Of a stretch of 37,529 nucleotides of DNA, positions 10,527 to 18,776 are shown one piece after another. Origin of the DNA: Rubrivivax sp. (GTDB taxonomy: Bacteria > Pseudomonadota > Gammaproteobacteria > Burkholderiales > Burkholderiaceae_C); contig JAHECC010000002.1 of assembly GCA_024641965.1 (NCBI GenBank), positions 42,375 through 79,903 on the forward strand, in the 5' to 3' direction. The position numbers and the translations under genes are program-made. The notes under the pieces were generated by a model, which ran no database searches, was not told the DNA's origin, and saw only the letters and a list, made by a program, of their open reading frames with translations. Positions within the stretch are counted from its first letter, which is position 1. Each line of letters starts with the position of its first letter.

Positions 10527-10715
10527 GGTCACTACCCTCGAAACCCCCGACGGGACGCCGTCGATGTGCTCCGATTTTGACACAAGGCGTACGCGCGGGT
10601 GCTCCATGAGCTTGTGCGGAGCGCAGCGCCGCGAAGCGGAGCTGGTGGCAGGAACTGGCACTGCTTTGCGGCGCACATTCTTGCAACACAGCTACCGCTC
10701 GGGCGGTCCAATCCG

Positions 10716-12584
10716 ATGGGCAAGCGCAGCCTCGTCGTGAATTCGCCCGAGAACCACCAAGCCGATACCTCAAGCCATGCCGACGCCCAGGCGTTGCGCA
10801 GACTTGGGCGCTTTCGCCTGTTGCAGCTTCTGGGCAAGAGCCAGCGCAGCATGGCGTGGCGTGTGGCCGACTCGAAACTTGGCGAAGCCCACGACGCACT
10901 GGATGTCCGGCAGTTCTTCCTGCTGCTGCCGCGCTCCATGCCCCGTAGCGCCGATGCAACTGCCCAGTGGCGACAAGGCGTGCGTCGCGCGGCTCGGTTG
11001 AAACATCCGAATCTGGCCCTGCCCGTCGAAGTGGGCGAGATCGAAAGCTGGCCCTATGTGCTGTACGACGCCGGCAATGGCCAGACACTCGATGAGCATC
11101 TTCAGGGCCAGGCCATGGCGGCCGAGGAGGCGGCCAAACTGCTTGTCGAGGCCCTTCAGGGCCTGGCCTTCGCGCACGAGGGCGGCGTCGTACACGGTGA
11201 TCTTCAGCCTTATCTGGTGTTGGTCGGCGAAAGGGGCGAGGTGCGCATCATGGGGCTCGAAGTGGCCGGGAATGTCGATGCCGCACATGGGAATGCGACG
11301 ACGGCTCTTGTCCCTCCGCGGTCCACTGTCGAGGCGCTTGCGCTGCAGGCCCACCGCGAGGCTGCGCGACGGGATGTCCTGTGTGCCGGACTGCTGTTGC
11401 AACAGGCGCTGAGCGGCAAGCCGGCGCTGGACGAATCTGATATCGGTGTGGTGGTCGAACGGCTGCCGCCACAGGGCCGCGACATGGTGCGCCTGCCCTG
11501 GGACTTGCCACTGCCCGTGCCGGAAGCACTGCGCGCCATTGCCAATCGCGCCACCGACCGGCAGGAGCGCCAGCGCTACCTCGGCGCGCGCGGCCTTTCG
11601 CGGGCGCTCGAAGGCTGGCTGCTCGCCGAAGGCGCGTCGGGCGGCGGGCCACTGGCCTTGCTGATCGATCGCCTGCACAGCGTCGGCGCCTTGCCAGCCT
11701 CGCCGGGTGGTGCGGCGCGGTCGGCTCGACTGGCGACGATGGATCGCCATCGCACCAACGAACTGGCCGAAGTGGTGCTGCAAGACCTGGGCTTGGCCTT
11801 CGAATTGTTGCGTGCGGTGAACAGCGCGAAGGTGCGTGGCGTGCAGGTCGCAGGCAGCGGACCGGTGCTGACGGTGCGCCGCGCCATCGCCATGCTCGGC
11901 ATCGATGGCGTGCGTCGCGCCGCCCTCGGCCTGCGTCCTTGGCCCGGCCCCTTGTCCGATTCCGCTGCCCTGGATCTGCGCAAACTCTTCGATGCCGCCC
12001 AACAGGCTGGTCGTGTCGCCCAGGCGCTGCGGCCAGCCGGCTACGACGCCGAGGTCGTGCATCTGGTGTGCCTGCTGCAGAGCCTCGGGCGCTTGGTTAC
12101 TGGCTACCACTTTCCCGACGAACTGCGACAGATCGGCCGCCTGATGCAACCGGCGCCCGCGACCCGGGTTGGGGACGCTGACGACCCGGGCATGAGTGAA
12201 CAGGCAGCTTCGTATGCCGTGTTGGGCGCCGACATCGAGGCCATCGGTGCGGCCGTGGCACGGCATTGGGGGCTGGGCGAGAGCGTGCTGCACCTGCTGC
12301 GGCGTTTGCCCTTGTCGACGCCGCCACGCAGCGTCGACAACGACGACGACATGTTGCGTGCCGTGGCCAGCTGTGGCAACGAGGTGGTGGACGCGGCAAG
12401 GCTGCCCGCATCGCAGCGCCAAGCTGCCCTGCGCCGCGTGGCACAACGCTACGCACGCGCACTGCATATCGAATTGCGCGATCTTCAGCAGGCACTGAAA
12501 GCGTCGCTCACGCCCGGGGTGGGGCTCGCAATGTCCGAGCCCGTCGTTTCGGATGCGATCGAAGACAAACTGACGACGAACTGA
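10716..12584 (+). CDS. Pseudokinase-HDOD fusion protein
   Basis: 622-residue cytoplasmic protein. Residues about 30-300 resemble a serine/threonine kinase fold: a degenerate glycine loop (RLLQLLGKSQRSMAWRV, 34-50), a catalytic-loop remnant VVHGDLQPYLVLV (158-170), and helical C-lobe. The beta-3 lysine is absent (RQFFLLLPRS), the HRD arginine is Gly, the loop Asn is Leu and the DFG is MGL, so phosphotransfer is unlikely. Residues about 315-520 are an HDOD domain (RLATMDRHRTNELAEVVLQDLGLAFELLRAVNS, read from 338-370). The HD pair is replaced in LLQSLGRL (453-460). HDOD proteins often act in signalling. The start at 10716 is weakly supported; an upstream in-frame start at 10599 is less likely. 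The partner or target is unknown. Confidence 0.72.
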   Translation: MGKRSLVVNSPENHQADTSSHADAQALRRLGRFRLLQLLGKSQRSMAWRVADSKLGEAHDALDVRQFFLLLPRSMPRSADATAQWRQGVRRAARLKHPNLALPVEVGEIESWPYVLYDAGNGQTLDEHLQGQAMAAEEAAKLLVEALQGLAFAHEGGVVHGDLQPYLVLVGERGEVRIMGLEVAGNVDAAHGNATTALVPPRSTVEALALQAHREAARRDVLCAGLLLQQALSGKPALDESDIGVVVERLPPQGRDMVRLPWDLPLPVPEALRAIANRATDRQERQRYLGARGLSRALEGWLLAEGASGGGPLALLIDRLHSVGALPASPGGAARSARLATMDRHRTNELAEVVLQDLGLAFELLRAVNSAKVRGVQVAGSGPVLTVRRAIAMLGIDGVRRAALGLRPWPGPLSDSAALDLRKLFDAAQQAGRVAQALRPAGYDAEVVHLVCLLQSLGRLVTGYHFPDELRQIGRLMQPAPATRVGDADDPGMSEQAASYAVLGADIEAIGAAVARHWGLGESVLHLLRRLPLSTPPRSVDNDDDMLRAVASCGNEVVDAARLPASQRQAALRRVAQRYARALHIELRDLQQALKASLTPGVGLAMSEPVVSDAIEDKLTTN

Positions 12585-12587
12585 GGG

Positions 12588-12683
12588 TGACGAGCCTTAC
12601 CCCGGCACTGGTCGCAACGCTTGGGGCTGCTTGGTTCCCCACCTGACCCGGTTGGGCGCGCTTCCATGCGGGGAGGCCCGTCG
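12588..12683 (-). ncRNA. ffs: 4.5S RNA, RNA component of the signal recognition particle
   Basis: On the minus strand the conserved SRP domain-IV core is present: GGTCAGG (12648-12642), then GGAA (12638-12635), then AAGCAGCC (12632-12625). Outside it the 5' segment GGGCCTCCCC (from about 12679) pairs with the 3' segment GGGGTAAGGCTC (to about 12592), closing the long hairpin of a small bacterial SRP RNA of about 90 nt. The RNA binds Ffh and targets membrane proteins to the translocon. Exact ends are estimates. It lies between the HDOD gene and the PurM-like gene. Confidence 0.88.
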
Positions 12684-12689
12684 ACGGCG

Positions 12690-12695
12690 ATTGTA
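12690..12695 (-). promoter_or_regulatory. Candidate -10 box (TACAAT) for ffs
   Basis: TACAAT on the minus strand lies about 7 nt before the predicted 5' end of the 4.5S RNA (near 12683), which is the right spacing for transcription initiation. The -35 region falls at or just before the end of the PurM-like gene and no strong hexamer is visible there. Confidence 0.5.
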
Positions 12696-12722
12696 GGTCG
12701 TCGGCCTTCGCTTCGCGCCGGC

Positions 12723-13850
12723 TCAGCGCAGCTGCAGTGCATCGGCTGCGAATCGCAGCCCCAGTGGCTCGATCAGCAACTCCTTGGTCCCAGCCTCGAC
12801 CACGCCTGCCAAGATCGCCTCCACGCCCTGCGCGCGCGCCACCTCGACCGTACGCTGCGCATCGTCGGCATGCACGAAAAGGGCAAAGCCTGCACCCATG
12901 TTCAGCGTGCCGTAGGCTTCGTAGTCGTTCTGCCGCGCCTGCGTCTGGATGAAGCGCAGCACCGTCGGCACTTCGGGCAGGCTGTGCACGCGATAGCGCA
13001 GCGCCTTCGGGTGACGCAGCAGCTTGCGCCAGCCATGGCCTGTGATGTTCGACGCATAGTGCGGCCGGATGCCGGCGCGGTACAGCGCCTCGGTGACCGG
13101 CGAATAAAGCAGCGTCGGCGCGAGCAGCGCTTCGCCGTAAGCCGTGCCGTCCGCCATCGGCGTCAAGTAGCCCTCGGGCAGCCGCTCGACGAGCTTGCGT
13201 GCCAGGCTCAGGCCATTGGCGTGGATGCCGCTCGAGGCGAGCAGCACGATGGCATCGCCGGGTCCCAAGCGCTCGCCCAGCGACAGGCGTTCCTTCGGAT
13301 TGACCAGACCGGTGCACGAGGCCGCCAGGTCGATGCGGCCGGCTTCGACAATGCCGGCCAGGGCTGGAGTCTCGCCACCGCCCCAGGCGACGCCGCAGAC
13401 GTCGCAAGCGCGCTTCCATCCGGCCACCAGCGCCTCGGCGCGGGCCGCGTCGGCGAACCAGTCGGAGCCGCCCGCCGCCCAGTAGGCCTGCACCACCAAG
13501 GGCGTCGCGCCCACGGTAATCAGGTCGTTGATGGCCATCGCGATCGTGTCCTGGGCAATCGCGTCGTAGTGACTGCGCCCGGTCAGCCTGGACATCTCGT
13601 CGGCCACCAACGCCTTGGAGCCCAGGCATTCGACAATGCTCGCCAGGTAGAACGGCCCCACGTCCACCACGTAGGCAGATTCGCCGCGCGAATCGGCCAC
13701 TTCACTGAAGCCATGCGCCTGCAGATGGCCTGCCGTGGCCGCGGCGGCGCGCTGGGCGGCTACCTTCAGCGGGTCGATCAGCTCGTAGTTCACGCCCGAC
13801 TGGCGATAGCTGAGCGGCGTGTCGGCGGTGTCGCGATCAGGCGTGTCCAT
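12723..13850 (-). CDS. PurM-like (AIR synthase-related) protein
   Basis: 375-residue protein of the PurM/AIR synthase fold. PurM makes aminoimidazole ribonucleotide from formylglycinamidine ribonucleotide using ATP in purine synthesis. Recognisable segments are SYRQSGVNYELIDP at the start, DTIAMAINDLITVGATPLVV, the GGGETPALAG motif (GGETAEMPG in PurM), LASSGIHANGLSLARKL, SNITGHGWRKLLR and TLNMGAGFALFV. The canonical GTDGVGTK glycine-rich motif is replaced by VECLGSKALVADEM, so it is a divergent PurM type or paralogue, and I give no gene symbol. The ATG start at 13850 has a GATAAT box 8 nt upstream and no Shine-Dalgarno. It is divergent from dnaX with only 63 bp between. Confidence 0.75.
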   Translation of the reverse strand: MDTPDRDTADTPLSYRQSGVNYELIDPLKVAAQRAAAATAGHLQAHGFSEVADSRGESAYVVDVGPFYLASIVECLGSKALVADEMSRLTGRSHYDAIAQDTIAMAINDLITVGATPLVVQAYWAAGGSDWFADAARAEALVAGWKRACDVCGVAWGGGETPALAGIVEAGRIDLAASCTGLVNPKERLSLGERLGPGDAIVLLASSGIHANGLSLARKLVERLPEGYLTPMADGTAYGEALLAPTLLYSPVTEALYRAGIRPHYASNITGHGWRKLLRHPKALRYRVHSLPEVPTVLRFIQTQARQNDYEAYGTLNMGAGFALFVHADDAQRTVEVARAQGVEAILAGVVEAGTKELLIEPLGLRFAADALQLR

Positions 13851-13858
13851 GCGAGCCG

Positions 13859-13864
13859 ATTATC
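13859..13864 (-). promoter_or_regulatory. Candidate -10 box for the PurM-like gene
   Basis: GATAAT on the minus strand ends 8 nt before the ATG at 13850, with no Shine-Dalgarno between. Transcription would begin at or within about 2 nt of the start codon, implying a leaderless mRNA. No good -35 hexamer is visible. Confidence 0.4.
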
Positions 13865-13900
13865 CGGCAGCCCCGGACGACCGGCCTGGGAGGCGGCCCG

Positions 13901-13906
13901 TAGAAT
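13901..13906 (+). promoter_or_regulatory. Candidate -10 box for dnaX
   Basis: TAGAAT ends 7 nt before the dnaX ATG at 13914. A GGGAGG lies at about 13889-13894 but is about 20 nt from the ATG, too far to serve as a Shine-Dalgarno, and would be upstream of the predicted transcript. The -35 region is poor. Confidence 0.42.
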
Positions 13907-13913
13907 CAAGCGC

Positions 13914-15680
13914 ATGTCCTATGTCGTGCTTGCCCGCAAGTATCGGCCCCGCACCTTCGAGCAGATGGTGGGCCAGGAACATGTGGTGCGTGCGCTTGGC
14001 AATGCACTGCAGCAACAGCGCCTGCACCATGCCTACCTGTTCACCGGCACACGCGGCATCGGCAAGACCACGGTGTCGCGCATCCTGGCCAAGAGCCTGA
14101 ACTGCATAGGCCCGGATGGCCAGGGCGGCATCACCGCCACGCCCTGCGGCGTCTGCAGCGCCTGCGTCGAGATCGACGAAGACCGCTACATGGACTATGT
14201 TGAACTCGACGCGGCCTCGAACCGTGGCATCGAGGAAGCCCGCGACCTGATCGACCGCGCGGCCTACAAGCCCGGCATCGGCCGCTTCAAGGTCTTCATG
14301 ATCGACGAGGCACATCAGCTCACCAAGGATGCCTTCAGCGCCTTGCTTAAGACGCTGGAGGAACCGCCCGAGTACCTGAAGTTCGTGCTCGCGACGACCG
14401 ACCCGGAAAAGATGCTGCCGACCGTGCTGAGCCGTTGCCTGCAGTTCAACCTGCGGCCGATGGCGCCTGAGGTCGTGCTTGGCCATCTGCAGCAGGTGCT
14501 TCAGGCTGAAGGCGTAGGCAGCGACATGCCTTCGTTGCGCCTGCTGGCGCGTGCCGCACGCGGCTCGATGCGCGATGCCCTGTCACTCGCCGACCAGGCC
14601 ATCGCCTACGGCGCGGGGCGGCTGGAAGAGGCCGGTGTGCGCGCCATGCTTGGCACGGTCGACCAGGGACATGCCGCAGCGCTGGTCGAGGCGCTGGCGC
14701 GGCGCGATGGCCCGACGCTGCTGGCGCGACTGGACAAGCTGCGTGCATTGGGCCTTTCTGCCGACGGCACGCTGGAGTCGATGGCAGGCTTGTTGCAGCA
14801 GATGGCAGTCGAACAGGCCGTACCAGGCACGCTCGACGTGGGCGATCCGGCGCATGACGAGGCCTGCCAGCTGGCCGCAGCGATGCCCGCCGATGAGACC
14901 CAGTTGCTTTACAGCATCGTGCTGCAAGGGCGTGGCGAGTTGCAGTTGATGTCAGACGAATACGCGGCGCTGACGATGGTGCTGTTGCGCATGCTGGCCT
15001 TTGCGCCGGGCGAAGACGGGCCGGTACCGGCGCCGCGCAAGGCCGACCCGGCGCCTGCAAAAGAATCTCCGGCCGACCTGTCCGCTGCGCGGCCGAGCGG
15101 TGCACCCAGGGCGGCGAGCCGCAGCGTGATTGCTCAATCGCCCGAACCGCCACCGTGGCTGGACCTGCCACCGCCCGAAGAAGAAGTGCCGCCACCTGCC
15201 GGCAGCGCCGCGCTGCGCGCCGCCGCAGCACCCGCGATTGCCGTGGCCAGCGGGGCACAGCGCAGCCCCCTTGAGCCGACACCGCTGGGCGCGCGTTGGG
15301 CCGAGTTGGTGGCCATGATGGTGAAAGGCGGCCATGTCGCTGCACTGGTGCGCGAACTGGCCCTGCAGGCGGGATTGCTGTACATCGACGAGCAGACGCA
15401 GCCACCCACCTGGCACCTCGGCGTGGAGCGCGACTCGCTGCGCACCGGCGTGTTGCGTGACAAACTCGGCCAGGCGATCGAGGCCGCATCCGGCCTGGTC
15501 GTGCAACTGATACTGGACAACACCGTGCCGCAGGATTCACCGGCGCGGCGCGATGCCGCCGAACGCGAGCGCCGGCAGCAAGAGGCGGAAGCCGCGATTC
15601 GCAGCGATCCGCTGGTGGTCGACCTGATGTCGCAATTCAAGGGCGCGCGCATCGTGCCCGGCTCGATCAAACCACTTTGA
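13914..15680 (+). CDS. dnaX: DNA polymerase III subunit tau (DnaX)
   Basis: Clamp-loader ATPase subunit that loads the beta clamp and links polymerases at the fork. In the 588-residue product the Walker A is GTRGIGKT (45-52), zinc ligands are Cys64, Cys78, Cys81 and Cys84, Walker B is DEAH (131-134) and sensor/arginine-finger SRC is at 173-175. A Pro/Ala-rich linker spans about 365-445, followed by the tau-specific C-terminal domain. The frame is open well upstream, but [15 protein letters not shown] is the conserved start. I saw no obvious A-rich slippery site for a gamma form. It leads a dnaX-ybaB-recR operon, 19 bp before ybaB. Confidence 0.95.
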   Translation: MSYVVLARKYRPRTFEQMVGQEHVVRALGNALQQQRLHHAYLFTGTRGIGKTTVSRILAKSLNCIGPDGQGGITATPCGVCSACVEIDEDRYMDYVELDAASNRGIEEARDLIDRAAYKPGIGRFKVFMIDEAHQLTKDAFSALLKTLEEPPEYLKFVLATTDPEKMLPTVLSRCLQFNLRPMAPEVVLGHLQQVLQAEGVGSDMPSLRLLARAARGSMRDALSLADQAIAYGAGRLEEAGVRAMLGTVDQGHAAALVEALARRDGPTLLARLDKLRALGLSADGTLESMAGLLQQMAVEQAVPGTLDVGDPAHDEACQLAAAMPADETQLLYSIVLQGRGELQLMSDEYAALTMVLLRMLAFAPGEDGPVPAPRKADPAPAKESPADLSAARPSGAPRAASRSVIAQSPEPPPWLDLPPPEEEVPPPAGSAALRAAAAPAIAVASGAQRSPLEPTPLGARWAELVAMMVKGGHVAALVRELALQAGLLYIDEQTQPPTWHLGVERDSLRTGVLRDKLGQAIEAASGLVVQLILDNTVPQDSPARRDAAERERRQQEAEAAIRSDPLVVDLMSQFKGARIVPGSIKPL

Positions 15681-15699
15681 AGCACCGAAGGAACCGATC

Positions 15700-16026
15700 A
15701 TGATGAAGAACCAATTGGCTGGCCTGATGAAGCAGGCGCAGGCCATGCAGGAAAACATGAAGCGCGCGCAGGATGAACTGGCCAGCGTCGAAGTCGAGGG
15801 CCAGTCCGGGGCCGGGCTGGTGAAGGTGGTGATGACCTGCAAGCACGATGTACGGCGTGTCAGCATCGATCCGAGCCTGCTCGGCGAAGACAAGGACATG
15901 CTCGAGGACCTGGTCGGTGCCGCATTCAACGATGCCGTGCGTCGCGCCGAGAGCGTCAGTCAGGAGAAGATGGGCGCGCTCACCGCGGGCCTGCCGTTGC
16001 CGCCAGGCATGAAACTGCCGTTCTAG
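15700..16026 (+). CDS. ybaB: YbaB/EbfC family nucleoid-associated protein
   Basis: 108-residue DNA-binding nucleoid protein, normal family length. It shows [19 protein letters not shown], then [20 protein letters not shown], the central [11 protein letters not shown] strand and the standard C-terminal end [21 protein letters not shown] upstream provides a ribosome-binding site; an ATG one codon later (15703) is an equally good start. It is between dnaX and recR as usual. Its TAG stop codon is part of the CTAG that flanks the inserted palindromic element (16027-16290), yet the encoded C-terminus is intact. Confidence 0.95.
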   Translation: MMKNQLAGLMKQAQAMQENMKRAQDELASVEVEGQSGAGLVKVVMTCKHDVRRVSIDPSLLGEDKDMLEDLVGAAFNDAVRRAESVSQEKMGALTAGLPLPPGMKLPF

Positions 16027-16294
16027 CGCCTGTTCACACTACGGATACCCGATGCGTTGCCGTCACAAAGGGCGCCGGCTAGGCGTAAAAGGAAGCCGAG
16101 GTAGCCCCCTGGCGAGGCTTTGCAACGACGCGGGCGCCCTTTGTGATGCCAACCCGCACGGGACCGGACCTGCCAGGGCGCATGGTGTCGTTGCGCTCCT
16201 TGCCCAGAGGCCCAGTCTGGGCTGCATCGCGCGTCTAGCCCTGCGTTCTGGCAGACCCCTTCGCACGCGTCTGCGTAGTGTGAACAGGCCCTAG
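16023..16294. repeat. MITE-like element with terminal inverted repeats and CTAG target duplication
   Basis: A 264-bp element (16027-16290) is flanked on each side by CTAG (16023-16026, 16291-16294). Its ends are inverted repeats: CGCCTGTTCACACTACG (16027-16043) matches the complement of 16274-16290 at 16 of 17 positions. Inside are further inverted pairs: 14 bp at 16063-16076 with 16133-16146, and 8 bp at 16122-16129 with 16187-16194. It has no transposase gene. Removing the element and one CTAG leaves ybaB TTCTAG followed by 10 nt and the recR GTG, a normal tight operon junction. This supports a real insertion with a 4-bp target duplication, as used by some IS5- and IS481-type transposases; which one moves it is not known. 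Confidence 0.85.
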
Positions 16295-16304
16295 GACGCT
16301 CGGG

Positions 16305-16892
16305 GTGGCTGAAACCCGTCTCGACGCGTTGATCGACGCCCTGCGCCGCCTGCCCGGTGTCGGGCAAAAGTCGGCACAACGCATGGCCTTCCACCTGCTG
16401 CAGCACGACCGCGACGCGGCGGCGCGCCTGGCGCTGTCGTTGCAGCAGGCATTGACGGCGATGCGTCATTGCGAGCGTTGCCATACCTTCACCGAGCATG
16501 CCCTGTGCTCGACTTGTGCCGACACGCGTCGTGACCCAAGCCTGCTGTGCGTGGTGGAAACGCCTGCGGACCAGGCCGCGCTGGAGCGCAGCGCCAGCTA
16601 CCGTGGCCTGTACTTCGTATTGATGGGGCGCCTCAGCCCGCTCGACGGCGTGGGCGTGAACGACATCGGTGCACGCGAACTGGTTGAGCGCGCCAACGAC
16701 GGCGTCGTAGCCGAGGTCATCTTTGCCACCGGCTTCAGCGCCGAAGGCGAAGCCACCGCGTACGTGCTGGGCGAAGCGCTGCGGGCGCGCGGACTGAAGG
16801 TGACGCGCCTGGCGCGCGGCGTGCCGGCAGGCAGCGAGCTGGAGTACGTCGACCTGAGCACCATCGCGCACGCGCTGGTCGACCGGCGCTGA
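16305..16892 (+). CDS. recR: Recombination protein RecR
   Basis: Acts with RecF and RecO to load RecA at gapped DNA. The 195-residue product has the N-terminal helix-hairpin-helix ([20 protein letters not shown], 13-32), a Cys4 zinc finger (Cys56, Cys59, Cys68, Cys71) and a Toprim domain ([15 protein letters not shown], then [23 protein letters not shown]). The start is GTG at 16305. The likely Shine-Dalgarno AGGA (16293-16296) overlaps the CTAG at the right end of the inserted element, so the element lies directly next to the translation signal. Convergent with the lytic transglycosylase gene, 6 bp apart. Confidence 0.95.
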   Translation: MAETRLDALIDALRRLPGVGQKSAQRMAFHLLQHDRDAAARLALSLQQALTAMRHCERCHTFTEHALCSTCADTRRDPSLLCVVETPADQAALERSASYRGLYFVLMGRLSPLDGVGVNDIGARELVERANDGVVAEVIFATGFSAEGEATAYVLGEALRARGLKVTRLARGVPAGSELEYVDLSTIAHALVDRR

Positions 16893-16898
16893 GCCGGG

Positions 16899-18560
16899 CT
16901 ACTGGCGTTTGGCGCTTTCGGCTGTCCCCGCCACCTTGGCGGAGGATTTGCCGGCGGCGCTGCGCTTCGACGAGTTGGCCTTCGCGCTGGACGTTGACCG
17001 GCCTGTGGCCATGCGCCGCTTCGACGGTACTGATCTTCGCGACTTTTTCGAACTGCTGGCCTTGCGCACTTGCATGACGACGACGGTGTCGCCGGACTTG
17101 AACCGGGCGGTCTTCGACACCGAGTTCCATTCGGCCACCTGGTCGGTGCTCACGCCATAACGTTTGGCCACTGCCGCCACGGAGTCGCCCTTGCGGCCGA
17201 CCTTGAAGCTCACGCGCCGCAGTACCGTCTCGGGAGCCAAGATCATGATTGCATTGTCGGCAATCTGCTCCGGCACATTTGCGGCGTTCTGCGGACTGCG
17301 CGGGACCACCAGGGTCGAGCCGGTCTTGACCAGCATACGCGGCGGAATGCGGTTGACGGCGCGCAGTTCAGATTCGCTCATACCCACGCGTTTGGCCACC
17401 TCGCTGGGTTTGAGCGTGGCCGGTGCCACCCAGGCGGTCCAGGTGGCCAGTGGCGCCTTGTGGGCGCGCAGGTTGCGCACGAACAGCGTGGCGTTGTCGT
17501 AAGGCAGCAGAACCTGCGGTGTGCCCGCGGCCAGGATCACGGGCTTGTTCATCTGCGGATTCAAGCTCTTGAACTCGTCCAGCGGGATGCCCGCCAGCTG
17601 GGCTGCGACGTCGACATCGATGTCGTTGGTGATCGGCACGCTCAGGAAGTAGGGGTGGTTTTGCAGCAGCGGCAGCGTGATAGCAAATTCCTGCGGCCGC
17701 AGCACGATGTTCTTCACCGCTTGCAGTTTGGGCACGTAGTTGCGCGTCTCGTCGGGCATGCGCAGCTTCTCGTAACTCGGCTCGAGCCCAGCCTTGAGCG
17801 CACGATCCACCGCCTTCTGCACGTTGCCCTGGCCCCAGTTGTAGGCGGCCAGCGCCAGTTGCCAGTCGCCGAATTGTCCGTGCAGCATCTGCAGATAGTC
17901 CAGCGCGGCGCGCGTGGACGCGAGCACGTCGCGGCGATCGTCGCGAAACAGGTTCTGCTTCAGGTCGAAGTCCTTGCCAGTGGCCGGCATGAACTGCCAC
18001 ATGCCCGATGCGCGCGCGGAGGACATGGCCTGCGGGTTGAACGCGCTTTCGATGAAGGGCAGCAGCGCCAGTTCGGTGGGCAGGCCGCGCTTTTCGATTT
18101 CCTCGACCACGTAGAACAGGTAGCGTCCACCGCGCTCGGTCATGCGCTGCACATAGTCGGGCCGCGACGCATACCACTGCTGCCACTTGATCACCAGGTC
18201 ACCGTCCAGGTCGGGCATTGCGAAGCCCTCCCGAACGCGGACCCACAGGTCGGTGCGCACACTGGGGTCGTTGGGATCGATGACCACGCTGGGGCGCAAC
18301 GGATCGATCGCAAACACATGGGCATGGCCATTGGCCATCAAGGTGTCGGGCGCGGCGGTCGGGCCGACGATCGGCAGCTTGTCCGTGCCTTTGGCGCTCT
18401 TGTCGCTGGCGGGTGGCACTGCGGTGGGTGTGGCTGGCGCAGTCGATGCCGGCTTCGCATCCGGCTCCGGTGCCACGGTGGTGGCACAACCCGACAGCCA
18501 GACTGCAAGCACCAGCGCGGCGGCCGGCAATGCAAGGCGCCGCGCTCGCTGCCGCTCCAT
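16899..18560 (-). CDS. mltD: MltD-like membrane-bound lytic murein transglycosylase with LysM
   Basis: 553-residue lipoprotein that cleaves peptidoglycan glycan strands. A lipobox VWLSGC near residues 20-26 predicts lipidation. After a Pro/Ala/Thr linker (to about 75), the SLT domain spans about 140-290, with the catalytic glutamate in ALLPFIESAFNPQAMS and the downstream GMWQFMPATG and ALAAYNWGQGNV motifs. Two LysM-like segments follow; the clearest is FKVGRKGDSVAAVAKRYGVSTDQVAEWN near residue 450. The last 50 residues are a Lys/Ser/Arg-rich tail. I used the ATG at 18560; a TTG immediately before (18563) is possible. Symbol assigned by domain order; family paralogues exist. Confidence 0.87.
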   Translation of the reverse strand: MERQRARRLALPAAALVLAVWLSGCATTVAPEPDAKPASTAPATPTAVPPASDKSAKGTDKLPIVGPTAAPDTLMANGHAHVFAIDPLRPSVVIDPNDPSVRTDLWVRVREGFAMPDLDGDLVIKWQQWYASRPDYVQRMTERGGRYLFYVVEEIEKRGLPTELALLPFIESAFNPQAMSSARASGMWQFMPATGKDFDLKQNLFRDDRRDVLASTRAALDYLQMLHGQFGDWQLALAAYNWGQGNVQKAVDRALKAGLEPSYEKLRMPDETRNYVPKLQAVKNIVLRPQEFAITLPLLQNHPYFLSVPITNDIDVDVAAQLAGIPLDEFKSLNPQMNKPVILAAGTPQVLLPYDNATLFVRNLRAHKAPLATWTAWVAPATLKPSEVAKRVGMSESELRAVNRIPPRMLVKTGSTLVVPRSPQNAANVPEQIADNAIMILAPETVLRRVSFKVGRKGDSVAAVAKRYGVSTDQVAEWNSVSKTARFKSGDTVVVMQVRKASSSKKSRRSVPSKRRMATGRSTSSAKANSSKRSAAGKSSAKVAGTAESAKRQ

Positions 18561-18776
18561 CAACGGAACGCCGCCACTTCGAACAGGGCCGGTGCGTCAA
18601 CGCAGCGCGCCACTAGAATGCATTTCGCTGCTCGCACACCCGCGCCGCTCTCGGCGTTAAAAACTAATGCGGTGTGCGGTGGCGCTGCGTCTGCCGACCC
18701 CTGGACACTCGCACTATCGGCGATAGGTCGCAACCGGGTATGTTGTGCTTCCAAGGCGAACAGGGCTGTCGTGGTC

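Noticed and set aside
14990..15200. Possible programmed frameshift in dnaX to make a gamma subunit
   Set aside because: No A-AAA-AAG-type slippery heptamer is seen; the only A run (GCAAAAGAA near 15057) is not in a slippery context.
16052..16294. Short open frames inside the palindromic element
   Set aside because: They are 67-80 codons, show no transposase features and overlap the inverted repeats, so the element is better treated as non-coding.
18614..18619. TAGAAT as a promoter for the methyltransferase gene
   Set aside because: It would leave a leader of about 150 nt and has no -35 partner. The hexamer alone is too short to count as evidence.
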